A stretch of DNA of 64,000 nt from the NCBI RefSeq assembly GCF_900215315.1, contig NZ_OBEB01000007.1, positions 62,001-126,000 on the forward strand, given 5' to 3'. The notes beneath the pieces were generated by a model. The model did no database searches. It was not told the origin of the DNA and saw only the letters and a program-made list of their open reading frames with translations. This stretch comes from Arsukibacterium tuosuense. GTDB taxonomy: Bacteria; Pseudomonadota; Gammaproteobacteria; Enterobacterales; Alteromonadaceae. Of the stretch, positions 56,037 to 64,000 are shown piece by piece; positions within the stretch are counted from its first letter, which is position 1; every line of letters starts with the position of its first letter. The position numbers were made by a program, and so were the translations under genes.

Positions 56037-58352
56037 ATGGCCAATAACTATAACAATGATGCACAGCACAAGTTTACCCGCTCGGCCCTTAAACCCAGCC
56101 TGTTAGCTCTGGCTATCAGCAGCTGTCTGGCGGTGCCGGCGATGGCACAGCAACAGGACGCGGCTGAAGCTGAATTAAAACTGGAACGTATTGAAGTAAC
56201 AGCGCGGCGCACGGTGGAAAGCTTGCAGGAAGTGCCGGTGGCGGTTACCTCGATAGGTGCGACCGATATTGCCGAGCGCGGGTTGGCATCAGTAGTGGAA
56301 ATACAACAGTTTTCACCCAATACCACCTTACAGGCCAGCCGGGGCACTAACTCTACCCTGACCGCATTTATCCGTGGTGTAGGCCAGGAAGACCCATTGT
56401 GGGGTTATGAGCCAGGCGTTGGTATTTATATAGATGATGTCTATGTGGCCCGGCCACAAGGTGCGGTGCTGGATATCCTGAACGTCGAGCGGATTGAAGT
56501 ACTGCGCGGCCCACAGGGTACGCTGTATGGTAAAAATACTATTGGTGGGGCATTAAAATATGTTACCCGCGAGATGACCGGTGATACTGAGTTTTCGGTA
56601 AGTGGCACCGTAGGTAGTTACAATCAGCGCGATGTTAAAGTCACCGGCCAGATCCCACTGATCGCCAATACCTTATATCTGGGTGTCGGCTATGCCAACT
56701 TGCAACGCGATGGCTACGGTAAGTTTCTGACTTCGGCACTGCCAGGCCAGGACAATGAAAACTACAACAAAGATTTACAGGCACTACGCCTGACCCTGGA
56801 ATACCGGCCACAGGATAATTTATTTTTCCGGCTGAATTACGATAAAACCGAAGATGACTCTAACGCCAAAGGCGGTTACCGGTTACTGCCCAGTTTGTTA
56901 ACTGACGCGCCGGTGCCAGACAGCGTCTACGATTCATACACCAGTATGCCGACCTGGAACAAAGTTGAGACGGATGGCATCAGTTTGACTGCGGCCTGGG
57001 ATATCAATGATAACTATACCCTGAAGTCGATAACCTCCAAGCGCACCAGTTACTCGCCAACTAACATTGATTTTGACAATACCTCTATCCGTATTTTCGA
57101 TGTGCCGGCAATATATGATGATGAAAGTTTCACCCAGGAACTGCAGTTAAACTACCAGACTGATGGCTTTAAAATGGTCTCTGGTTTGTACTATTACACC
57201 TCTGATTCCTGCGGTGTATTTGATGCCATTCTTGAAGTGCTGGGACAAGGTGCATTTGGCACTCCTGGTTTAACCCGCGAGGTGGGTGGTTGCAGTAACG
57301 GCGACAGCACCGCGGCCTATGCTCAGGGCAGTTATGACTTAAATGACAAATGGTCAGTTACCGCTGGTTTACGCTACACCAAAGATGAAAAAGAAGCCAC
57401 GGTACGCAATGGCTTGATATTTGATACGGTGTATCCGGAGTCAGGCTGGATCCCAGGCTATGTGCGGCCAGATGGTTTAACCACACCGGTAGTGCTGGAT
57501 GATAAAGAAGACTGGACTAAGTTGACGCCGAAAATCGGCGTCGAATATCAGCACAGCAGAGATATGATGTTGTATGCCAGCTTTAGCCAGGGCTTTAAGT
57601 CCGGTACCTTTAACCCGCGGGCAACGGTAGCTGAGCCGGCAGCCGATCCAGAAACGGTTAATTCATATGAAATCGGTATGAAGAGCGACTGGAACGACAA
57701 TCTGCGCTTAAACGCCACCTTGTTTATGCTGGACCATAAAGACCGTCAGTATATCTCCGTTATTCCAGACCCTGACGATGCCTCGGCATTAAACCAGCGG
57801 TTGGGTAACATCGGCCGCTCAGAAGCAACCGGTGCTGAACTTGAAATGACCTGGATAGCCAGCCGCAACCTGAACATTTATGCCAATATTGGTTTAATTG
57901 ATGCGAAGTTTAAAGAAGCACTAACTTTTGATCCGGTTGAAGGCGCTGTTGATATCTCTGACCGCTTCACGATTACCAATACGCCGGAAACCACTGCTAC
58001 AGTTGGTTTTAGCTACGACATGATTACTGATTTCGGTGATATTATCTTTAACGGTAACTATGCCTATCGCAGTGACTATGATCTGGTTGAACTGGACAAC
58101 CTGTTATCGCAGGATGCCTATGGCTTGCTGAACCTGGGGGTAACCTGGTTGAGTAATAATGGTCAGTGGCGGGTGGGCTTACATGGTAAGAACCTGACCG
58201 ATGAGCAATACTTAATTGGTAACTACGCTTTTATTGCCCCAGATCCGGCTAATCCGGGTGAGTTCATTCCTGGCCTGGGTGGCGATAATACCTTAATTGG
58301 TTACTATGGTGCGCCGCGTGAAGTCAGCTTAACGGTAGCATACCGCTTCTGA
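56037..58352 (+). CDS. TonB-dependent receptor
   Basis: A 771-aa outer-membrane receptor. A long signal peptide ends near AMA-QQ (about residue 38). The plug (about 50-165) has LERIEVTARRTVESLQEVPV and RIEVLRGPQGTLYGKNTIGG; the barrel ends VAYRF. The ATG at 56037 has AGGAG; upstream codons to 55767 are spurious. It is divergent from gntP/esterase and precedes the crbR-like gene, so its ligand is likely the substrate of that operon. Ligand unknown. Confidence 0.9.
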   Translation: MANNYNNDAQHKFTRSALKPSLLALAISSCLAVPAMAQQQDAAEAELKLERIEVTARRTVESLQEVPVAVTSIGATDIAERGLASVVEIQQFSPNTTLQASRGTNSTLTAFIRGVGQEDPLWGYEPGVGIYIDDVYVARPQGAVLDILNVERIEVLRGPQGTLYGKNTIGGALKYVTREMTGDTEFSVSGTVGSYNQRDVKVTGQIPLIANTLYLGVGYANLQRDGYGKFLTSALPGQDNENYNKDLQALRLTLEYRPQDNLFFRLNYDKTEDDSNAKGGYRLLPSLLTDAPVPDSVYDSYTSMPTWNKVETDGISLTAAWDINDNYTLKSITSKRTSYSPTNIDFDNTSIRIFDVPAIYDDESFTQELQLNYQTDGFKMVSGLYYYTSDSCGVFDAILEVLGQGAFGTPGLTREVGGCSNGDSTAAYAQGSYDLNDKWSVTAGLRYTKDEKEATVRNGLIFDTVYPESGWIPGYVRPDGLTTPVVLDDKEDWTKLTPKIGVEYQHSRDMMLYASFSQGFKSGTFNPRATVAEPAADPETVNSYEIGMKSDWNDNLRLNATLFMLDHKDRQYISVIPDPDDASALNQRLGNIGRSEATGAELEMTWIASRNLNIYANIGLIDAKFKEALTFDPVEGAVDISDRFTITNTPETTATVGFSYDMITDFGDIIFNGNYAYRSDYDLVELDNLLSQDAYGLLNLGVTWLSNNGQWRVGLHGKNLTDEQYLIGNYAFIAPDPANPGEFIPGLGGDNTLIGYYGAPREVSLTVAYRF

Positions 58353-58368
58353 TACGTTAAAAACCTTG

Positions 58369-58388
58369 CCGGGGCGTAAGCCCCGGTT
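58369..58388 (+). terminator. Hairpin after the TonB receptor gene
   Basis: Seven-base stem CCGGGGC / GCCCCGG with loop GTAA. Only two T follow, so it may be a weak terminator, leaving partial read-through into the response regulator gene. Confidence 0.55.
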
Positions 58389-58424
58389 CATTATAGTGAG
58401 CCCCAGTGCTCAGAAGTAAACGTT

Positions 58425-59078
58425 ATGATAGCTATCATCGCTGATGATCATCCTTTATTCCGGGTTGCCTTAGCCCAGGCCTCTTCCGCCATTTTAGGCA
58501 ACGATGCGTTGCTGTTACAAGCGCAAACCATGGAGCAAGTCTGGCCGTTACTGCGCCAGCACCCTGATACCCACTTTATCTTTCTTGATTTAAAAATGCC
58601 GGGCTCTGACGGTTTTACCGGCCTTAGTGCCCTGCGTACCGAGTACCCCGACGTGCCGGTTATAATGGTGTCTGCCGAGGAAGATCCGGTTATTATTAAG
58701 CAAGCACTGGCCTTAGGCGCCGCAGCTTATATTCCTAAATCGGTGCCACTGGAATTGTTATCTGATGCGATAAGCGCCGTATTAAATGGCGACAGCTGGT
58801 TGCCACCCGGCCTGGCAGAGGATGTTAAAAATGCCAAGCCCCTTATCGATAACGATTTTGCCCAGCGCTTAGAGCAACTGACTCCGCAACAGTTTCGGGT
58901 GTTGAAAATGATTGCCGATGGTTTGCTGAACAAACAAATTGCCTATGAAATGAACGTGCAGGAAACCACCATTAAGCAACATGTGTCGGCTATTTTACGC
59001 AAACTTAATGTTAATAACCGCACTTTAGCCGGTATTATGTTTGAAAAGTTGCGCCTGCCAGAGAGCTATACCGGTTAA
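58425..59078 (+). CDS. crbR: CrbR-like LuxR-family response regulator
   Basis: A 217-aa regulator. The receiver domain (about 1-120) has acidic Asp7/Asp8 (IIADDHP), phosphoacceptor Asp55 (FLDLKMPGSDG) and Lys in YIPKS; the LuxR HTH (about 145-210) has LTPQQFRVLKMIADGLLNKQ and LNVNNRTLAGI. It is convergent with a CrbS-like kinase, so it is very likely the partner of that kinase. CrbS/CrbR in Vibrio and Pseudomonas activates acetate use (acs). Symbol by analogy. Confidence 0.85.
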   Translation: MIAIIADDHPLFRVALAQASSAILGNDALLLQAQTMEQVWPLLRQHPDTHFIFLDLKMPGSDGFTGLSALRTEYPDVPVIMVSAEEDPVIIKQALALGAAAYIPKSVPLELLSDAISAVLNGDSWLPPGLAEDVKNAKPLIDNDFAQRLEQLTPQQFRVLKMIADGLLNKQIAYEMNVQETTIKQHVSAILRKLNVNNRTLAGIMFEKLRLPESYTG

Positions 59079-59100
59079 TTACTTTCCCGATACCTGATTA

Positions 59101-59142
59101 CCGATGTCAGAATACCGATGTTAGAATACCGATGTTAGAATA
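59101..59142. repeat. Three tandem copies of a 14-bp repeat
   Basis: CCGATGTCAGAATA followed by two identical CCGATGTTAGAATA units, one base different in the first copy. It fills the gap between the convergent crbR and crbS genes and ends exactly at the crbS stop codon. Confidence 0.9.
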
Positions 59143-62100
59143 TTAGTCTCGCAATAAACGCTGGAACAGTCGCTTCAGGGCGGCCGGTTTTAACGGCTTT
59201 AACAGAAAGTAAAAGCCACTGTTCAGCGCCTGTTCGCGAATATTCTGATCGTGATCAGCAGAATGAATAATGACCGGCACATTTATCGCAAAGTGGCTGG
59301 CCAGTTGCTCTGCGACAGCGACACCGGTAGCGGCGTTATCAAGATGATAGTCAAACAGGCATAAGTCTGGTTTCAGCCCCTGACGAATGGCTGCCAATGC
59401 CTCACCGGGCTGGCTGACTGCCGTAACCTGACACTGCCAGCTACTTAGCAGGGCGCTGACCGCACTGAGTAAATGGGCTTCGTTATCCAATAACAAGACC
59501 TTTTTGCCGGCAAAGCTGGCACTGATTTCATTGCTGCTGGCAGGCAGTATTGCTGCAATCGCTGGTGATGTTGCCAAAGGCAGCATTAAACTAAAGCAGC
59601 TACCTTTGCCGGGTATCGACTGCACACTGAGTTTATGACCGAGAATGTCACTTATTCGCAGTGCAATGGCCAGACCGAGGCCCAGGCCTTTCTGGTCTGG
59701 CTGGCTGCCTTGCTGAAATTCTTCAAATATACGTTGCTGGTCCGCTTTCGCAATGCCAGCCCCGGTATCAATGACTCGGATCTGCAAGTGGTTGCCAGCA
59801 CGTTTAACGCCAAGTACCACTTTGCCCTGACTTGTATAGCGCACTGCGTTGGCCAGCAGGTTCTGGACAACCCGCTTTACCAGTTTGCGGTCTGTACTGA
59901 CACTAAGTTTACTGCTGTAAATCCGAAACTGCAGGCCTTTCTCAGCAGCCAATGCCGCCGCATCCCGTCCAATGTCATCCAGTAGCTGGCTGACGGAAAC
60001 CGTTTGCGGGTAGGCTTTAATTACCCCGGAATCAAGCTTGGTTAAATCCAGAATAGCGGTTAACAGCTCTTCTGCTGAATTAAGAGAGTTTGTCAGATTG
60101 ACACTGAGTTGACGCAGTTCCGGAGTGTTACTTTGTTGGCGCAATAAGCCTGCAAACAACGCAGCGGCATTAAACGGCTGCATCAGGTCGTGGCTGGCGG
60201 CGGCAAAAAAGCGGGTTTTGGCGGCAGTGCTGGCTTCCAGTTGCTGCTGGGTTTGTTGTAACTGTTGATTTAATTGCTGCAGTTCATAGGTGCGTTCGCT
60301 TACCCGCTGTTCGAGCAGGGTATTGCTTTGTTCCAGCTGAGTCTGCACTTCAATAAAAGAGCTGACATCTGTGTAGGTCGTCACAAAACCACCACCGGGT
60401 AACGGGTTGCCCTGCATTTCCAGCACCCGGCCATCTTGCTGCTGGCGCTGGAACTTATAGCTGCTACCCTGACGCAGAAAGCTCAGCCGTTTGCTGACTT
60501 CTGCATCAATATTTTCACTGTCTATCAGGCCGCGTTGTAAATTAAAGCGAATGACATCAGCGACCGGTTTGCCTACCTCCACCATACCCGATGGATAACT
60601 GAACATATCGATGTAACGTTGGTTCCAGGCTATCAGCCTTAAATCCGCATCGACGACGCTGATCCCCTGGCTGATATTGTCAATAGTCGACAGTAGCAGT
60701 GCCTGGTTAAACTGAAATACCTGACTGGCTTCGTCAACGAAACGCTCTACCGTTTCCATCGGCAACTGAGCATGCTTGCCGGCAGCATCCATAATCAGCC
60801 GCATCGAGGCGCCGCCTACGACCGCAGCCAGACTGCGTTCAGCTGCTTGTACCAGATTGAGCGGCGCAAGTTGGTTCTGACCAGGTGTAGGGTCTTTTAA
60901 ATTGCGCAGTAACAGCCGCCGGGCTTCTTTTTCGCCGGCAAAGCGTTTCACCAGCAAGAAGCAATCCTGCACGCTTAACTGCAGGCTGCGCCGATTTTGC
61001 TCAGTACTGAGCTGTGCCCGCAAAAAACGGCCGCTTTCCAGCCATTCACTCACCCGGGTATTGCTGAACTGGCTTATCAGCAACACCATCAGACAGTTTA
61101 CTGATAAGCTCAGTAATACGCCTAAGCTTAATGGATCGGCCTGCCAGCCAAACAATTGCTGGGGGGCCAGCCAAGACAGACCGAATGGGCCCTGACCCAG
61201 CCAGTCAGACCCCATCAGGCCTGCTCTGCTGATTTCCGGTAACAACAAAATGTAGGCCCAGACTACCGCACCGCTCAGCACCCCGGCGATAGCACCCTGG
61301 CGGTTGACTTTACGAGACAGCAAACCAAGGATTAATGCCGGTGCCAGCTGTGCCACCAGAGCGAAGGCCATTAAGCCCAGTTGGGCCAACCCGGTCTCAG
61401 TGCCGATAAAACGATAGTACACAAAGCCCAGCGCCATAACCGTTAACATCGCAGAGCGGCGTAGCGTGGCCACTTTAACTTTGTTCTGTTGCTCGGGTTG
61501 CAGCTGGCTGCTGCGGTAAATAAGAGGCGCCAGCAATTCGTTGGTGATCATAATGCCCAGCACCACTGTGGCGACCACCACCATGCTGGTGGCGGCAGAA
61601 AAACCACCGAGATAAGCCAGTAAGGCAATATCGGTGCGGTTAGCGGCCAGCGGCAACTGTAATACCACGACGTCAATGTTGACGTCGTTCCCCAGCAACA
61701 TAACGCCGGCTAATGCCAGCGGCAGGGTAAAAATACTCATTAACAGCAAATAGAGCGGGAAGATCCAGCGGGCACTGCGCAGGTGGCTCAGTTTCTGGTT
61801 TTCAACAAAGCTGACATGAAACTGTCTTGGTAAACAAAGCGTGGCAAAAAAACCGAGCAGGGCGTGCAGCCAGTAGGCATGCATCGGTAGGGCTTGTTGG
61901 CGTAATTTACTGATTGCCGGGTCCACTGCGGCACTGTCAAAAATGCTGGCGAAGCCATCGAACATGCCAAACACCACAAAACAGCCAATGGCCAGCAGCG
62001 CCAGCAGTTTAATCAGTGATTCAAACGCGATAGCGGTCATCAGGCCGGGATTAGGCTGATGAGCCCGGGCACTTTTACTGACAAACAGCAAGGCAAAAAC

Positions 62101-62631
62101 CGCCATCCATAAACTGACATAAAAGCCGGTATCGGTATACCAGTGCTGGCCAACCTCTGCCTGCACCAGGGTGTTAATACTGGTAGAGACGGCATGCAAT
62201 TGCAGCGCGATGTAGGGGATAACCGCCATGATCAGAATTAAGGTAATTAACACTGCCAGTGAGCGGGAGTGGCCAAAGCGGGTGGCTATAAAATCGGCAA
62301 CGGAGGTAATACGATAGCGCCGGCAGGCAATGGCGATGCGGGCTATTAGTTTGAAGCCGAACCAGAATAGAATAAAAGATCCGATGTAGGTCGGGGGGAT
62401 CCACCAGCCATTCACCGCTGCCTGAGCAGTAACGCCATAAAACGCCCATGACGTGCAGTAAATAGACAGGGCGAAGCTGAATATCCAGGGGGCCAGCGGA
62501 TGCCGGGCAGTAATACGTCTGCCAAAACGGCCAACACTGAATAAAATCAGCAGGTAAACCAGTGATATGGCGGCTATGGTGGCTAAACCAATGCCGCTGC
62601 CATTTTCAATCATCTGTTGCGGTGAGGTCAT
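59143..62631 (-). CDS. crbS: CrbS-like hybrid histidine kinase with sodium/solute symporter domain
   Basis: A 1162-aa membrane sensor. Domains in order: an SSF/SLC5-type domain with about 13 helices (about 10-520); a connecting STAC-like region; a PAS_7 domain (NISQGISVVDADLRLIAWNQ, about 660-760); a coiled coil; HisKA (FAAASHDLMQPFNA, phospho-His); HATPase_c (VIDTGAGIAK, GLGLGLAIALRI); and a C-terminal receiver domain (LFDYHLDN, LLKPLKP). Solute transport and kinase in one chain is the CrbS layout known for acetate sensing. The start is uncertain: I chose ATG 62631; a start at 62697 would overlap bdhA by 23 bases. Confidence 0.9.
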   Translation of the reverse strand: MTSPQQMIENGSGIGLATIAAISLVYLLILFSVGRFGRRITARHPLAPWIFSFALSIYCTSWAFYGVTAQAAVNGWWIPPTYIGSFILFWFGFKLIARIAIACRRYRITSVADFIATRFGHSRSLAVLITLILIMAVIPYIALQLHAVSTSINTLVQAEVGQHWYTDTGFYVSLWMAVFALLFVSKSARAHQPNPGLMTAIAFESLIKLLALLAIGCFVVFGMFDGFASIFDSAAVDPAISKLRQQALPMHAYWLHALLGFFATLCLPRQFHVSFVENQKLSHLRSARWIFPLYLLLMSIFTLPLALAGVMLLGNDVNIDVVVLQLPLAANRTDIALLAYLGGFSAATSMVVVATVVLGIMITNELLAPLIYRSSQLQPEQQNKVKVATLRRSAMLTVMALGFVYYRFIGTETGLAQLGLMAFALVAQLAPALILGLLSRKVNRQGAIAGVLSGAVVWAYILLLPEISRAGLMGSDWLGQGPFGLSWLAPQQLFGWQADPLSLGVLLSLSVNCLMVLLISQFSNTRVSEWLESGRFLRAQLSTEQNRRSLQLSVQDCFLLVKRFAGEKEARRLLLRNLKDPTPGQNQLAPLNLVQAAERSLAAVVGGASMRLIMDAAGKHAQLPMETVERFVDEASQVFQFNQALLLSTIDNISQGISVVDADLRLIAWNQRYIDMFSYPSGMVEVGKPVADVIRFNLQRGLIDSENIDAEVSKRLSFLRQGSSYKFQRQQQDGRVLEMQGNPLPGGGFVTTYTDVSSFIEVQTQLEQSNTLLEQRVSERTYELQQLNQQLQQTQQQLEASTAAKTRFFAAASHDLMQPFNAAALFAGLLRQQSNTPELRQLSVNLTNSLNSAEELLTAILDLTKLDSGVIKAYPQTVSVSQLLDDIGRDAAALAAEKGLQFRIYSSKLSVSTDRKLVKRVVQNLLANAVRYTSQGKVVLGVKRAGNHLQIRVIDTGAGIAKADQQRIFEEFQQGSQPDQKGLGLGLAIALRISDILGHKLSVQSIPGKGSCFSLMLPLATSPAIAAILPASSNEISASFAGKKVLLLDNEAHLLSAVSALLSSWQCQVTAVSQPGEALAAIRQGLKPDLCLFDYHLDNAATGVAVAEQLASHFAINVPVIIHSADHDQNIREQALNSGFYFLLKPLKPAALKRLFQRLLRD

Positions 62632-62674
62632 GTAATACTCGTTAGCCGATTGTGCCTCAGTTACCGGCTTAGCG

Positions 62675-63424
62675 CTAGCGGGCTGTCCAGCCACCATCCA
62701 GGATTAAGGTTTGCGCTGTCATATGCCTGGCGCCATCCTGACATAAAAATGCGGCCATCTCCGCGATTTCACTGACATCAATAAAGGCTTTCTGCGGCAT
62801 GGGGGCCAGCATAATTTGTTCAATGACCTGTTGCTCGGTCAGGTTATGCTCTTTAGCCTGAGCGGCAATTTGCTGCTCTACCAGGGGTGTTTTAACGTAG
62901 GCCGGACAAATAGTATTAATGGTAAAATTTTTATCAGCGTTTTCCAGCGCCACTACTTTGCTAAAGCCGAGCAAGCCATGTTTCGCCGCAACATAGGCAG
63001 ACTTAAACGGTGAGGCTATTACCGCATGAATAGAGCCGATGTTAATCACCCGACCAAAATTATTGTTGCGCATTGCCGGCAGCATGGCGCGGGTGAGCAT
63101 AGCCGGCCCGGTTAGCATGACGCTGAGTAATAGCGCCCATTTTTCCGGCGGAAAGTCTTCCAGTCGTGCCACATGCTGAATACCCGCATTATTAACCAGA
63201 ATGTCAGCCGGAAAGCGTTTGGCACAGTCTTCAATAGCGTGCTGATCAGTAACATCCAGGACACAGTAGTCAGCGGCAATACCCTGACTAGTGAGCTCTG
63301 CGGTTTTTTGCTGTAACAGGTTCTGGTTTAAATCAGCTAATACCACCTGATAGCCGGCCTTGCCAAAATGGTTGGCGATCGCAAAACCAATACCACCGGT
63401 GCCACCGGTAATGACTGCTCGCAT
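62675..63424 (-). CDS. bdhA: 3-hydroxybutyrate dehydrogenase
   Basis: A 249-aa short-chain dehydrogenase. The cofactor motif GGTGGIGFAI (7-16) and NNAGIQHV are in place; the catalytic residues are Ser131, Tyr144 and Lys148 in SIHAVIASPFKSAYVAAKHG, a segment that matches D-3-hydroxybutyrate dehydrogenases, and the end DGGWTAR is also typical. Oxidises 3-hydroxybutyrate to acetoacetate. It lies upstream of crbS on the same strand and probably shares its transcript. Confidence 0.9.
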   Translation of the reverse strand: MRAVITGGTGGIGFAIANHFGKAGYQVVLADLNQNLLQQKTAELTSQGIAADYCVLDVTDQHAIEDCAKRFPADILVNNAGIQHVARLEDFPPEKWALLLSVMLTGPAMLTRAMLPAMRNNNFGRVINIGSIHAVIASPFKSAYVAAKHGLLGFSKVVALENADKNFTINTICPAYVKTPLVEQQIAAQAKEHNLTEQQVIEQIMLAPMPQKAFIDVSEIAEMAAFLCQDGARHMTAQTLILDGGWTAR

Positions 63425-63815
63425 AGGGTTACTCCTGTAATCGTTAATAGCTTATGCTAGGCAGCCAGAGGGCGACTGGCAACGGTACTTTAGTGCTATG
63501 AGTGCTACTCAACAGCTATTCGCAGCAGGCATAACAGAGTATTAGTCGCAGAATTTGTCGTTTTCAACGGCAATTTGGTGTAATAGCCTGTGCTACCACA
63601 GCCTCACGCTTTGCGTACAGCCTTTCCTGTGATAGATTTGGCCGATAAATACTATAAAAAGTCAGCTTAAGGCCGTGTTTTGGCCTGGTTAAGTTGCGAT
63701 ATATCAGGCTCTTGCGCTACTTTTTCACCCTGAGCCATAAAAACAACTAAAAAGCTGTTTATTAATTCCAGATAATTACTGACGTTATCTGTGCTTTGAC
63801 CAAGAGGAATTCAAT
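63425..63815. promoter_or_regulatory. Divergent control region between bdhA and abgT-like gene
   Basis: 391 bases without a gene. A TATAAA-containing AT-rich segment (about 63645-63660) and a bulged inverted repeat CTTAAGGCC...GGCCTGGTTAAG (63666-63693) are the only structures noted. An AGAGGA SD lies before the abgT-like start. Confidence 0.45.
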
Positions 63816-64000
63816 ATGACAAACGCTGGTAGAACACCTGTCCCGGCAGGACCGAAGCGTGGCTGGTTTACCCGTTTTCTGGATACGGTAGAGTGGCTGG
63901 GCAATTTATTACCCCATCCGGTAACCTTATTTGCTTTATTTGCTGTACTGGTCGTTGTCGGTAGCGGTGTTGCTGCCTATTTTGATTTCAGCGCCGTAGA
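63816..64000 (+). CDS. AbgT-family transporter, N-terminal fragment
   Basis: Partial gene running off the right edge; 61 full codons are visible. MTNAGRTPVPAGPKRGWFTR is followed by FLDTVEWLGNLLPHPVTLFA and a first membrane helix. RxLDxVExxGNxLPxPxTLF is typical of the AbgT family (p-aminobenzoyl-glutamate and other carboxylate or drug transporters). The substrate cannot be told from the fragment. Confidence 0.8.
   Translation, partial: MTNAGRTPVPAGPKRGWFTRFLDTVEWLGNLLPHPVTLFALFAVLVVVGSGVAAYFDFSAV

Noticed and set aside
59101..59142. Tiny CRISPR array
   Set aside because: The units are contiguous with no spacers and only 14 bases long; no cas genes are present.

Overview
This window is chromosomal DNA of a free-living aerobic gammaproteobacterium. 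Gene order and protein sequences point to the Alteromonadales/Chromatiaceae neighbourhood, for example a Rheinheimera- or Arsukibacterium-like marine or freshwater bacterium. This is inferred from synteny and protein character, not from a database search. Support comes from the E. coli-like blocks coaBC-radC-rpmBG-mutM, npr-rapZ-ptsN-hpf-rpoN-lptBAC-kdsCD-yrbG // mlaFEDCB-ibaG-murA, degS/degQ-zapG-zapE-rplM-rpsI-petABC-sspAB and ilvY//ilvC. Two TonB receptors and a fused MrpA/B antiporter also fit. No tRNA, rRNA, IS element, CRISPR array or prophage block was seen.

Layout. (1) 1-2897: coenzyme A, repair and ribosomal genes. (2) 2957-5176: an AT-richer insertion of one STAND-type NTPase with a TPR-like C-terminus, the most foreign-looking gene here. 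(3) 5196-10191: an Omp85/D15 outer-membrane protein, an MscS channel and a DUF432-like protein on the minus strand, divergent from the magnesium transporter mgtE, whose upstream region carries two copies of an 18-bp palindrome-containing repeat. (4) 10215-15311: an endolysin-like M15 peptidase, then a TPP-riboswitch-led thiamine salvage operon (TonB receptor, YkoF-like thiamine-binding protein, PnuT-type transporter, ThiK-like kinase) and a small HTH protein. (5) 15637-21513: six-gene group 2-type Mrp Na+/H+ antiporter operon. (6) 21525-34097: nitrogen PTS, sigma-54, LPS export, Kdo synthesis, the Mla phospholipid system and murA. (7) 34094-43449: periplasmic proteases, division proteins, ribosomal proteins, cytochrome bc1 and stringent starvation proteins. 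(8) 43503-47518: ilvY/ilvC with an unusual 11-G tract in the ilvY ribosome-binding region, mgsA, and a membrane-anchored thioredoxin-like protein. (9) 47617-53180: Fe(III) ABC importer with a probable Fur site, and two orphan periplasmic solute-binding proteins. (10) 53400-64000: a secreted MetX-like (E22) esterase, a GntP-family permease, a TonB receptor, a CrbR/CrbS-like two-component pair, 3-hydroxybutyrate dehydrogenase, and the start of an AbgT transporter.

How the genes work together. The thiamine cluster reads as a complete outer membrane to inner membrane to kinase route, switched by TPP. The last block can be read as a scavenging module: the TonB receptor brings an ester into the periplasm, the E22 esterase splits it, the GntP permease (the family that includes 3-hydroxybutyrate permeases) imports the acid, and 3-hydroxybutyrate dehydrogenase oxidises it, with CrbS/CrbR sensing short-chain acid status. 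This is a hypothesis from gene order. Together with the STAND NTPase it is the best candidate for something not yet described.
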